Assembly (NCBI GenBank): GCA_030017955.1
Contig: JASEGR010000025.1
Coordinates: forward strand, 1 to 36,688
Source: Candidatus Eisenbacteria bacterium
GTDB lineage: Bacteria > Eisenbacteria > RBG-16-71-46 > JASEGR01
Reading direction: 5' to 3'
DNA length: 36,688 bases
Both the position numbers and the translations under genes were made by a program. This document shows positions 19,006 through 27,498 of this stretch, one piece after another; the first letter of the stretch is position 1; each line of letters opens with the position of its first letter. Under the pieces are notes generated by a model. The model worked only from the letters and a program-made list of their open reading frames with translations. It was not told where the DNA came from and ran no database searches.

Positions 19006-19491
19006 ATGCCGCTCTGTCTTGTCAGGATAGATGACCGTCTCATTCACGGCCAGGTATCGGTCGGGTGGGTGAGGGTATTATCGCCTGACCGGATACTGAT
19101 TGCAGACGATGGCGTTGCCGGCACCGAGTGGCAAAAGGAAGCGTACGTAAATGCAACCCCGCAGGGTCTCAAGGTCACAATCCTCTCACTAGCGGACGCC
19201 CTCGATTTTCTCGGATCCAAAGTCCCTCATGACGAAAGGACGGTTCTTCTCGTCAGCTCTCCGGCCGACCTCCTGAAGCTGGTCGAGGGAGGGCTGAGCA
19301 TTAGCGAAGTCAATGTCGGCGGCGTGCATTTCAGGGAAGGGCGAAGGAAATTGCTGCCTTACCTTTATCTTGATTCCGAAGACGAAGACTCGTTGAGGAA
19401 GCTGGCCGCGAAAGGGATAAGGCTTGAAGCGAGAGATGTGCCCACGGCAAAGGGAATTGATGTAATATCCCTGATAGAGGAGCGTAAATGA
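19006..19491 (+). CDS. PTS mannose/fructose/sorbose-family EIIB component
   Basis: EIIB takes phosphate from EIIA onto a histidine and donates it to the incoming sugar. The IDDRLIHGQV motif gives the phosphorylated His14, and VNVGGVH later in the protein is also conserved. I chose ATG 19006 because the protein then begins PLCLVRIDDRLIHGQV like relatives (161 aa); a TTG at 18994, nearer a GGA-type site, would add four residues. The gene ends in an ATGA overlap with the GH57 gene, implying coupled translation. Confidence 0.92.
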   Translation: MPLCLVRIDDRLIHGQVSVGWVRVLSPDRILIADDGVAGTEWQKEAYVNATPQGLKVTILSLADALDFLGSKVPHDERTVLLVSSPADLLKLVEGGLSISEVNVGGVHFREGRRKLLPYLYLDSEDEDSLRKLAAKGIRLEARDVPTAKGIDVISLIEERK

Positions 19492-21638
19492 AGAAGATTC
19501 ATTTTCTCTTTGGAGTTCACAATCACCAGCCCGTTGGAAACTTCGAATGGGTGCTGGAGTCTGCCTGCGAGAAAGCATATTTGCCCTTTCTGAAAGCTCT
19601 GCAAAAGCATCCGGGCGTCAGAATAAGCCTGCACGTGAGTGGGAATCTGCTTGAGTGGCTGGCTGACAAAAAACCCGAATACGTGGAGATCCTCGGAAAA
19701 CTGATCGAAAACGGACAGGTGGAACCGATGACCGGGGGTTTCTACGAGCCGATACTCCCGGCGATCAGTGACCAGGACAAAATTGGGCAGATTGAGAAGC
19801 TCACCAAGCTGATTGAGAAACTGTTTGGAGTGACTCCGAAAGGGATGTGGCTTGCAGAGAGGGTCTGGGAGCCAAGTCTCGCAAAACCGATTGGGAAGGC
19901 GGGGGTCGAGTACACTCTTGTTGACGACTATCATTTTCTCTCAACCGGAATCGCGGAGGGTGAGCTTCACGGCTACTTTGTGACTGAAGAAGATGGCGAA
20001 ACGCTCAATGTTTTTCCGATAAGCAAAAGGCTGAGATACATGATTCCCTTCCATGAGCCCGAAGAGACTGTCCGCTATCTTTCGGAATGGAAGGAGAAGA
20101 TTCCGGGAGAGGCCGTGATAGTGGCAGATGATGGCGAGAAGTTCGGAGTATGGCCGGGGACCTACGAGCTGGTCTATGAGCAAGGATGGCTCGAGAAATT
20201 CTTTTCCCTTGTCGAATCGAATTCCGAGTGGCTCCTTTCCGTTCCCTTCGGAGAATACGCGGCTCGGGAGAAGCCGCTCGGCCGCATTTATCTTCCGACG
20301 GCATCATACCCCGAAATGATGGAATGGGCGCTGCCGCCGGCCGCTCAGTTGGCTTGCTCTTCATTTGTGGATCGGCTGAAAAAAGATGGACATTACGAGC
20401 AATGCGGCGGGTTTGTGCACGGCGCTTTCTGGAGGAACTTCCTCGTCCGGTATCCCGAGAGCAATAGGCTTCACAAACGCGTTCTCTTTGCGAGAGAGAG
20501 GCTTGAGGAGCTAAAGAATCACAAAAAGGTCTCGAAGGACACTTACGAGTCGGCTCTGGACTGGATCTGGAGGGCTCAAGTGAACTGCCCGTACTGGCAC
20601 GGGGTGTTCGGGGGACTTTATCTCCCGCACTTGAGGGGGAGCGCCTACTCGAATCTCATCGCTGCAGAGGGTCTTGTCGCGCGGGAAGCGCTGGACAGCG
20701 GGCTTGATGTTTCTACGCACGTGCTCGACATCAACAAGGACGGGTTTGAAGAGATTCTCGTGGAGACAAGAGAGCTTTCCATGCTGATCGAGCCCGAGAA
20801 AGGCGGCGGAGTATTTGAGCTTGGATGGAGAAAGCACGATTTCAATTTCGCCAACTGTCTCGCAAGAAGATTCGAGGCTTATCATGAGCGGCTGCGCGCC
20901 GGTACCGGGGATGAGGAAGCGGACACGGGAGAAGTAAGGACGATACACGACGAGATCAAATCCAAGGAGAAGGGACTTGAAAAAAAGCTCTTCTATGATT
21001 GGTACGAAAGGGGCTGCTTTCTTGACCACTTTCTTGGTAAGGAGGTTGCGCTGGAGGATTTCTCTGCGGCAAGATACCATGAAGCAGGCGATTTCGTTAA
21101 CAGTTCCTACTCGTTCTCTGTCAGAGGAACAAGGGATAGTTCTCTTGCGACACTTACACGAACCGGCAGCGTGGAGACCGGTGGGGAGAAGAGAAGGCTC
21201 GAAGTGATGAAGAGAATCTTTGTTGATGCGTCTCATCCATTCGTCAGAGCAGAATATGAGTTGCTGAATCGGTCACAAGAGGCTCTCAATCTCCGCTTCG
21301 GAATTGAGTTCAACTTCACTTTTCCGGAAGATTCTGCGGGAAAGAGAATTATCAAGATCTCCGGTGACAGGGAGACGACCTTTGATCTCCAAACCTCGGG
21401 CGTTTCCGCCATTGCTAATGGATTTGTCATTCAGCCGTCCTCTGGACATCCAGCCCTGGAGCTGGCACTTGAGATTCCCGCAGGGCTCTGGAGATTTCCG
21501 GTGGAGACGGTCTCGCTTTCCGAATCGGGACTCGAACGTGTTTTTCAATGCTCGTCGGTGATGCCGCTCTGGGAGATCGCCATCCCGCCCGGTGAAATCT
21601 GGCAAACGGAGCTCACCCTGCGCTTCAGGAACAGGTGA
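19488..21638 (+). CDS. GH57 4-alpha-glucanotransferase/alpha-amylase-like enzyme
   Basis: This glycoside hydrolase family 57 enzyme transfers or hydrolyses alpha-1,4-glucans. The 716-aa sequence follows the Thermococcus litoralis glucanotransferase pattern: FGVHNHQPVGNF at the N terminus, GFYEPILPAI, WLAERVWEP with nucleophile Glu124, DDYHFLSTG, and DDGEKFGVWPGTYE with the acid Asp at 214/215. A C-terminal beta-sandwich-type region (about residues 400-716) matches the usual extra domain. No signal peptide is seen, so it is probably cytosolic and acts on glycogen or maltodextrin. It lies between EIIB and EIIC, overlapping EIIB by four bases and ending four bases before EIIC, an uncommon place for such a gene. 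Confidence 0.92.
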   Translation: MKKIHFLFGVHNHQPVGNFEWVLESACEKAYLPFLKALQKHPGVRISLHVSGNLLEWLADKKPEYVEILGKLIENGQVEPMTGGFYEPILPAISDQDKIGQIEKLTKLIEKLFGVTPKGMWLAERVWEPSLAKPIGKAGVEYTLVDDYHFLSTGIAEGELHGYFVTEEDGETLNVFPISKRLRYMIPFHEPEETVRYLSEWKEKIPGEAVIVADDGEKFGVWPGTYELVYEQGWLEKFFSLVESNSEWLLSVPFGEYAAREKPLGRIYLPTASYPEMMEWALPPAAQLACSSFVDRLKKDGHYEQCGGFVHGAFWRNFLVRYPESNRLHKRVLFARERLEELKNHKKVSKDTYESALDWIWRAQVNCPYWHGVFGGLYLPHLRGSAYSNLIAAEGLVAREALDSGLDVSTHVLDINKDGFEEILVETRELSMLIEPEKGGGVFELGWRKHDFNFANCLARRFEAYHERLRAGTGDEEADTGEVRTIHDEIKSKEKGLEKKLFYDWYERGCFLDHFLGKEVALEDFSAARYHEAGDFVNSSYSFSVRGTRDSSLATLTRTGSVETGGEKRRLEVMKRIFVDASHPFVRAEYELLNRSQEALNLRFGIEFNFTFPEDSAGKRIIKISGDRETTFDLQTSGVSAIANGFVIQPSSGHPALELALEIPAGLWRFPVETVSLSESGLERVFQCSSVMPLWEIAIPPGEIWQTELTLRFRNR

Positions 21639-21642
21639 ACAC

Positions 21643-22341
21643 ATGGCGGAGATTCTCAAAATCATAATCGCGGGGGGAATCTCAAGCCTGGATTCAACCG
21701 CCGCGTGGCAGGTCATGATTAGCCAGCCGCTTGTCAACGCGGTCGTGACCGGGCTTATTCTTGGAGATGTGACCACCGGAGCGGTTCTGGGGACCCTCTT
21801 TCAGATAGTGTGGGGCGGTTCTCTTCCGGTTGGAGCGTCGGCGTTCCCGGACGGCGCCACCGCCGGCGTAATCGGAACCGGCGGCGCGATTCTTCTCAAG
21901 AAGAACCTGCCCGGGATCGACGGCAACGCTGTTCTTCTCTGGTCGCTTCTCATTTCGCTCGGTTTCGGGATTATCGGTGCAAGGACTGTAATATACATGC
22001 GAAGGATGAATGAATCGCTGATGCGGCGTGCGGACGAGTTTGCGAGGGAAGGAAAGGTCGCTTCTCTTGAGTTACTCCACCTGGTCGGGGTGGTTGTTTC
22101 GTTCGTACGAGGCATTCTGGTTACCGCCTCCGGTCTTCTGGTTCTTCTTATCTCGGGATTGGCGGTCCTCCCGAAGCTGGGCTCGACCCTCTCTCCCGCA
22201 TTTCAGCCCGTGCAGATTGTCATCTGGTCGATGGGTATCTCGATATTCTGTGCGATATTTGTTAGAAAGAAATCAAGGATTGTGCCCTTCGTTCTCGGCC
22301 TGGTTTTCGCGGCCTGTCTTGCCTGGGGACATTTGCTATGA
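21643..22341 (+). CDS. PTS mannose-family EIIC (membrane) component
   Basis: EIIC is one of two membrane subunits of a mannose-type PTS permease. The 232-aa product is hydrophobic with about six to seven membrane segments. The GDVTTGAVLGTLFQIVWGG and PVGASAFPDGATAGVIG stretches are typical of the family. ATG 21643 is chosen because the open frame upstream to 21592 is only a shadow of the GH57 end. The stop overlaps the EIID start in ATGA. Sugar specificity cannot be read from sequence; mannose, glucose or amino sugars are possible. Confidence 0.9.
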   Translation: MAEILKIIIAGGISSLDSTAAWQVMISQPLVNAVVTGLILGDVTTGAVLGTLFQIVWGGSLPVGASAFPDGATAGVIGTGGAILLKKNLPGIDGNAVLLWSLLISLGFGIIGARTVIYMRRMNESLMRRADEFAREGKVASLELLHLVGVVVSFVRGILVTASGLLVLLISGLAVLPKLGSTLSPAFQPVQIVIWSMGISIFCAIFVRKKSRIVPFVLGLVFAACLAWGHLL

Positions 22342-23168
22342 AAGGCGGGAGAAAAGTCAGGAGAACTGATTTGCTCCTTGCCGGATTGAGGGCATTCTAT
22401 CTTCAGGGATCGTGGAACTACGAAAGGATGCAGGCACTTGGATTCTGCTTCTCCCTTGTCCCGGTCGCCAGGCGTCTGTCCGGATCAAAAGCCGAGCTTG
22501 TTTCTTTCATGAGAAGACATCTTGGTTTTTTCAATACCAATCCCGTCATGGCATCTTATGCCATCGGGGCGACAGCCAGGCTGGAGGAAGACAGACTCTC
22601 AGGGAAGGGACTTAGCGACGAGGAGCTTGTCAGGTTCAAGGGCTCGATCTCAAGCTTCTTTGGTTCGGTCGGAGATGAACTGTTCTGGGGCACCTTAAGA
22701 CCCCTGTCAGCGCTCCTCGGCATCTTACTCGTCTCACGGGGAGATACCTTTGCTGGTGTTGTTTTTCTTCTTGTAAGCTATAATGTTCCTCATCTCTATT
22801 ACCGGCTGAGGGGAGTGTTCTCGGGGTACGACGCAGGCCTCGCGGTCACGAAAACAGGAGGAAGGATAAGCCCTTTGGCTCTTTCGAAGTGGCTCGGAAT
22901 CACCGGCGCGTTCCTCGGCGGAACCTACACCGCCGCCTTTTTCCTGATGGGCGCCGGTACGGGCAGCAAAGGCGCTATCTTGTTTCTTGGAGGCGCCCTG
23001 GTTTCCTACTACTTGCTGAGAAAGAGGATTCTTGGAGCGACTGCTGTCGCAATCATACTGACACTGGCCGTGACCCTTCTGGTTCTTTTTGCCTGCATTC
23101 TGACCGGCGGGGATGCACTGGGCCTGCTTCGGCATGGAATCGCGCCGCTCCTTCTGAGATGGGCATGA
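22338..23168 (+). CDS. PTS mannose-family EIID (membrane) component
   Basis: EIID pairs with EIIC to form the sugar channel. The 276-aa protein shows the cytosolic N-terminal region with FYLQGSWNYERMQALGFCFSLVP and FFNTNPVMASYAIGATARLEE, both family hallmarks, then DELFWGTLRPLSALLGILL and several hydrophobic segments toward the C terminus. ATG 22338 overlaps the EIIC stop by four bases, and its own stop overlaps the HPr start in ATGA, so EIIC, EIID and HPr form a tightly coupled series. Confidence 0.93.
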   Translation: MKGGRKVRRTDLLLAGLRAFYLQGSWNYERMQALGFCFSLVPVARRLSGSKAELVSFMRRHLGFFNTNPVMASYAIGATARLEEDRLSGKGLSDEELVRFKGSISSFFGSVGDELFWGTLRPLSALLGILLVSRGDTFAGVVFLLVSYNVPHLYYRLRGVFSGYDAGLAVTKTGGRISPLALSKWLGITGAFLGGTYTAAFFLMGAGTGSKGAILFLGGALVSYYLLRKRILGATAVAIILTLAVTLLVLFACILTGGDALGLLRHGIAPLLLRWA

Positions 23169-23431
23169 GCGAGGCGACTGTGGAGATAGACAATGAGCTT
23201 GGTCTTCACGCAAGGCCCGCTGCAGAGTTTGTCAAGGAGGCGTCCAAGTTCAGCTCTGAAATCTTTGTGGTGAAGAATGGGGTCCAGATCAACGGAAAGA
23301 GCATAATGGGAATCCTCACGCTGGCCGCAGAGCGGGGGAGCAGGATAACAATAAAAGCCAAAGGGACCGACGAGGACCTGGCGGTTCAAGCCTTGGTCTC
23401 GCTCGTGAAGTCAAGGTTTGGAGAAAAGTAG
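23165..23431 (+). CDS. ptsH: Phosphocarrier protein HPr
   Basis: HPr carries phosphate from Enzyme I to EIIA components. The 88-aa protein has the active-site motif ELGLHARPAA with His15, and the regulatory site NGKSIMG with Ser46, the residue HprK phosphorylates. Having both residues at canonical positions marks it as a true HPr that is a candidate HprK substrate. ATG 23165 lies in an ATGA overlap with EIID; an ATG six bases earlier is an equally open alternative. The frame upstream is a shadow of EIID. ptsI follows two bases after the stop. Confidence 0.96.
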   Translation: MSEATVEIDNELGLHARPAAEFVKEASKFSSEIFVVKNGVQINGKSIMGILTLAAERGSRITIKAKGTDEDLAVQALVSLVKSRFGEK

Positions 23432-23433
23432 GA

Positions 23434-25200
23434 ATGAGTGAGGAAAAGGAAATATCAGTTTCGGGGATAGGAGTTTCTCCCGGAGTGGCTATCGGAAAGG
23501 TATTCCTCCTTCCAAGAGAAGAGGTCGTCGTGGAAGAGAGGAAAATATCCAAGAGCCGCGTGGCATCCGAGGTAAAAAGGTTCCTTGCCGCCGTGGAGAA
23601 GACCAAGAAAGAGGTCGGACGAATAAGGTCGGCGCTCAAGGAGGAGATGGGCGAAGAGTACGCGAAAATTTTTGATGCCCACCTGATGATTCTGGAAGAT
23701 GAGCTTGCAATTGAAAATACGATAAAAGCGATAAGACAGAAAGGGAAAAACGCTGAATACGTGTTCAGGGCAATCGTTTCCAAAATAGCCGACAGCATGG
23801 AAACCTCTTCCAACGAATACCTCAGAGACAGGGCCCTGGACGTGAGGGACGTTAAGAAAAGAGTCTTGCGAAATTTGCTTGAAGAAAAGGGAGTCGGGCT
23901 TTCGAGGATCGGAGGCAAGGCTCTCCTCATTGCTCATGACCTGGCGCCCAGCGAGGCTGCCTTGATGGACAAAGCGAAGATACTTGGCTTTGCGACAGAC
24001 GTTGGCGGGCGGACCTCGCATGCTGCAATAATGGCGCGCGCACGGGGGATACCCGCGGTTGTCGGCTTGAAGAATGTGACCAAGATCGCAGGAATGGGGG
24101 AAACTGCAGTCATAGACGGCTCGACAGGCAAGGTCGTAATCAACCCTTCTCAAAAGACTCTCAGGTTCTATGAAAAGAAGCGTAAACAGATAATGGCCCA
24201 TGAGAAGGACCTTGGAGACATAAAGAGCCTCCCAAGCGTGACAGTTGATGGTCACGGTGTAGAGCTATCAGCCAACATGGAACTTCCGGAAGACATAGAA
24301 GGGGCGATCGGGAGCGGAGCCCAGGGAATCGGGCTCTATAGAACCGAGTTCTTCTATCTTGCCCAGTCGAGACTCCCGACGGAGGAAGAACAATACGAAA
24401 ACTATCGTAGCATCGCAGAAAGAGTCTATCCCAAGACGGTAATAATAAGAACAGTGGACGTAGGTGGAGACAAATTTGCCTCGTATCTTGGCACGAACAA
24501 GGAATCCAATCCGTTCCTGGGATGGAGGGGCATAAGATTCTCGCTCCAGAGGGAAGAGATATTCAGAACACAGTTGAGAGCGATTTTCAGGGCCGGAGCC
24601 AAGGGAAATGTGAAGGTGATGTTCCCGATGGTGTCGGCCCTCGAGGAGCTGAGAAGAGCCAATGCCATCTGTGGCGAGGTTAAGGAAGAGCTGATAAAAG
24701 AAGGGAAAGCTGTTAACGCAGACACCGAGATAGGGATAATGGTGGAAACGCCGTCTGCGGTCATCACATCCGAGTTGCTGGCAAAGGAAACTGATTTCTT
24801 CAGCATCGGAACGAACGATCTGATTCAATACACTCTTGCTGTGGACAGAGGAAACGAGAGGATTGCTCAACTCTACGAGCCCTTCCATCCCGCCATCTTG
24901 AGGGCTCTGAAGATGACAGTGGATGCAGCCCATGCAAACCACATATGGGTCGGGGTCTGTGGAGAGATGGGTGGTGACCCTCTCGGCGCTCTTCTGCTTG
25001 TCGGGATGGGGGTAGATGAGCTAAGCGTAAGTCCATTTGTTCTACCGGAGATAAAGACGGCGATCCGTTCGGCAAAGTACTCTGAGCTGAAGGAACTCGC
25101 CGAGCATGTTCTTCTACTTTCCACGGCAACCGAAGTCAAGGGTGCGATATTGGAGAGGGTAGGAGACAAGTTTCCACAGTTCTTGATCTGCAATATCTAG
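23434..25200 (+). CDS. ptsI: PTS Enzyme I (phosphoenolpyruvate-protein phosphotransferase)
   Basis: Enzyme I transfers phosphate from phosphoenolpyruvate to HPr, the first PTS step. The 588-aa sequence carries the phosphorylated His196 in GGRTSHAAIMARA, the PEP-binding LYRTEFFYL (Arg303), GTNDLIQYTLAVDR, and the C-terminal catalytic Cys509 in VCGEMGGDP. Length and domain order (N-terminal HPr-binding and His domain, C-terminal TIM barrel) are standard. There is no GAF or other extra domain that would mark the nitrogen-type PtsP. A gap of about 115 bases follows with no clear terminator. Confidence 0.97.
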   Translation: MSEEKEISVSGIGVSPGVAIGKVFLLPREEVVVEERKISKSRVASEVKRFLAAVEKTKKEVGRIRSALKEEMGEEYAKIFDAHLMILEDELAIENTIKAIRQKGKNAEYVFRAIVSKIADSMETSSNEYLRDRALDVRDVKKRVLRNLLEEKGVGLSRIGGKALLIAHDLAPSEAALMDKAKILGFATDVGGRTSHAAIMARARGIPAVVGLKNVTKIAGMGETAVIDGSTGKVVINPSQKTLRFYEKKRKQIMAHEKDLGDIKSLPSVTVDGHGVELSANMELPEDIEGAIGSGAQGIGLYRTEFFYLAQSRLPTEEEQYENYRSIAERVYPKTVIIRTVDVGGDKFASYLGTNKESNPFLGWRGIRFSLQREEIFRTQLRAIFRAGAKGNVKVMFPMVSALEELRRANAICGEVKEELIKEGKAVNADTEIGIMVETPSAVITSELLAKETDFFSIGTNDLIQYTLAVDRGNERIAQLYEPFHPAILRALKMTVDAAHANHIWVGVCGEMGGDPLGALLLVGMGVDELSVSPFVLPEIKTAIRSAKYSELKELAEHVLLLSTATEVKGAILERVGDKFPQFLICNI

Positions 25201-25314
25201 ACTTTTTCTCCAGGGTATTGCTCACTCGGAATCAAGGATAGGAACAATCACAAATCTGCTTATCTGCCGAGTTCGGCATAAGTGTAGAGGGCCAAGTTTT
25301 CCTTGGGGGTGCAA

Positions 25315-26403
25315 ATGGTTTCCTTAGATAATCTGCCTCGGCGTGCAGAAATCGATCCTGAAGGCATGCTGGACCTTGCATCATCAATGGCTGACCTCGC
25401 CGGGCGAGGGTTTGAAACCGGAAGGGCAGCCCTGAATGGCATCAGGTTCGGAGAGATTTCTTCAGTTGCGTTCTGTGGGATGGGCGGGTCTGCCATTGCA
25501 GGTGACTTGCTTTCATCGACGTTTGAGGACTCCGTCAAAATTCCGTTTTCCGTCCGTAGGGACTACTATCTCCCGGGGTTCGTAGAGAAGAACAGTCTGG
25601 TGATTTGCTCGAGCTACTCGGGCAACACGGAGGAGACCCTCTCTGTATTCAGGGAGGCGCTGGAGATTGAGGGAGTAAGGATCCTCACAGTCGCCTCGGG
25701 TGGGGAGCTGCTTGAGCAGTCAAAGAAGAAAGGCTTGCCGCACGTGGAGCTTCCTTCAGGCATGAGGCCTAGAGCGGCGCTTGGGTCGAGCCTCTTCTCT
25801 GTTCTTGGTGCTCTTTCCGGCGTCAAGGACGAGATTCCGGGGTTCAAGAAAGAGAGGGTCGAGGCTGAGGTGTCCGAAGCTCTTGAGGTTACGGGAAAGA
25901 AAGTGTTGGCCTGCAAGGAATCCTCCCCGGAAGAAAACAACCCGGCAAAACTCCTGGCGAAACGGCTGCACGGGAAGGCGCCCATCGTCTATAGTTCTGC
26001 ATCATTAACACACTGTGTTGGAATACGATGGAAGAATCAGTTCGAGGAAAATGCGAAGACTTTCTGCCATGCAAACAGGCTTCCCGAGCTCAATCACAAT
26101 GAGATTGAGGGCTACAAGTTTCCCGAATCACTCAGAAGGGACGCTCGCGTCCTTTTCCTGAGGGACCGGGATGAAGGGGAAAGAAACTCTCTCAGGGTCG
26201 AGGCGACCCGGGTGGTCCTCACGGAGGCAGGAATAGCCAGCGAGGAACTCTCAACTGAGGGTAAGGGACCTCTTTCCAGAACATTCTCTTTGATTTGCCT
26301 GGGTGACCATGCTAGTATCTATCTCGCCTTCTTGAATGGTGTTGACCCGGCGGCGACCCTTTCAATCGACAGGCTCAAGTTCATTCTGGCCAAGCGGCGC
26401 TGA
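25315..26403 (+). CDS. Bifunctional phosphoglucose/phosphomannose isomerase
   Basis: This SIS-fold enzyme interconverts glucose 6-phosphate, mannose 6-phosphate and fructose 6-phosphate (TIGR02128-like, best known from archaea). The 362-aa protein has CGMGGSAIAGD at residues 54-64, SSYSGNTEETL from 99, and the paired catalytic residues in QFEENAK (Glu244/245) and ELNHNEI (His261), the same spacing as in Pyrobaculum. ATG 25315 follows a GGGGGTG ribosome binding site; TTG 25303 would overlap that site. Its position after a mannose-type PTS fits a role in feeding hexose phosphates into glycolysis. Confidence 0.9.
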   Translation: MVSLDNLPRRAEIDPEGMLDLASSMADLAGRGFETGRAALNGIRFGEISSVAFCGMGGSAIAGDLLSSTFEDSVKIPFSVRRDYYLPGFVEKNSLVICSSYSGNTEETLSVFREALEIEGVRILTVASGGELLEQSKKKGLPHVELPSGMRPRAALGSSLFSVLGALSGVKDEIPGFKKERVEAEVSEALEVTGKKVLACKESSPEENNPAKLLAKRLHGKAPIVYSSASLTHCVGIRWKNQFEENAKTFCHANRLPELNHNEIEGYKFPESLRRDARVLFLRDRDEGERNSLRVEATRVVLTEAGIASEELSTEGKGPLSRTFSLICLGDHASIYLAFLNGVDPAATLSIDRLKFILAKRR

Positions 26404-26500
26404 CCTCAAGAAGACCGGCATACCTTGGCTCCTCGAGCGGACGGAACAGGGATATCCGGATGACTGGGGCAGGGATGTCGGCCAGGTGGAGAAGGAGGAG

Positions 26501-27481
26501 ATGAAAGCTAAAGCGGTGATTCCGGTAGCAGGTGTAGGCACAAGGTTGAGGCCTCACACACATACGGTCCCGAAAGCGCTGATCAACGTTGCAGGAAAGC
26601 CAATTGTAGCGCACATCCTTGATGAACTTGTGGGCCTGGGAATTACCGAAGTGGTGCTAATCATCGGCCACATGGGTCAGAGGATAAGGGAATTCGTCGA
26701 TAGCCATTACAAGATTCAGGTATCCTATGTGGAGCAGAGGGAAAGAAGAGGGCTCGGACATGCGATATTCCTGGCCCAGAAGCACATTGGGGATGCTCCG
26801 GTTTTGATAGTACTGGGGGACACTATATTCCAGGCTGATTTCTCAGGGATCGTTGACGGCCAGAGCAGTCTCATCGGAGTCAAAGCTGTTCCAGACCCAT
26901 CGAGGTACGGGGTTGTTGAGACATCAAATGGCGTGGTGCAACGGCTTGTCGAGAAGCCGGACAAACCGCGCAGCAATCTTGCCATTGTCGGCATATACTA
27001 CCTTGTCAATTCAAAGCTCCTGTTTGAATGTCTGGGCGAGCTCATAAGAAGCAAGGTGAGAACCAAGGGTGAGTATCAGCTTACGGATGCCCTTGAGCTC
27101 ATGATAGAGAAGGGAGAGAAGATAGGGGTCTTTCCGATCGAGAAATGGATGGATTGTGGGGAGACCGAAACGCTCCTTGAGGCCAACAGGGAGCTCCTCA
27201 ACATGAATTCAAAACCATGCAAGATAGATAGCGGAATCATAATCCCGCCTGTCGCAATCGATCCTTCGGCCAAAATTGAGAACTCCATCGTAGGCCCGCA
27301 CGTTTCGGTTGCCGCATTTGTTAGCTTGAAGAACTCAATCGTGAGAAACTCGATAATAAACGAGAGAGCTTCCGTTCAGGATATGCTCCTGGACGCATCG
27401 GTCGTCGGTGAGCGCTCGATCGTGGAGGGCGCATTCAAGAAGCTCAATGTTGGAGATTCATCCGAGATTCAATTGACCTAA
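26501..27481 (+). CDS. Sugar-1-phosphate nucleotidyltransferase with left-handed helix tail
   Basis: This protein of about 326 aa transfers a nucleotidyl group to a sugar 1-phosphate (RmlA/GlmU/Man-1-P class). The N-terminal Rossmann-like domain (1-230) has [21 protein letters not shown], the nucleotide-binding signature, plus [20 protein letters not shown] and [11 protein letters not shown]. The C-terminal part (about 245-326) has hexapeptide-like repeats ([30 protein letters not shown]). ATG 26501 is at the family N terminus, although the GGAGG is only a few bases away; GTG 26487 is an alternative start. The exact sugar and nucleotide are not determined. Confidence 0.85.
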   Translation: MKAKAVIPVAGVGTRLRPHTHTVPKALINVAGKPIVAHILDELVGLGITEVVLIIGHMGQRIREFVDSHYKIQVSYVEQRERRGLGHAIFLAQKHIGDAPVLIVLGDTIFQADFSGIVDGQSSLIGVKAVPDPSRYGVVETSNGVVQRLVEKPDKPRSNLAIVGIYYLVNSKLLFECLGELIRSKVRTKGEYQLTDALELMIEKGEKIGVFPIEKWMDCGETETLLEANRELLNMNSKPCKIDSGIIIPPVAIDPSAKIENSIVGPHVSVAAFVSLKNSIVRNSIINERASVQDMLLDASVVGERSIVEGAFKKLNVGDSSEIQLT

Positions 27482-27498
27482 CGAGGGAGGTACCTGGA

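Noticed and set aside
25201-25314. Small RNA, tRNA or terminator between ptsI and the isomerase
   Set aside because: No cloverleaf, strong hairpin with T tract or convincing promoter could be made; only the ribosome binding site of the next gene is clear.
27482-27498. SAM riboswitch upstream of metK
   Set aside because: The gap is only 17 bases, far too short for any SAM riboswitch class.
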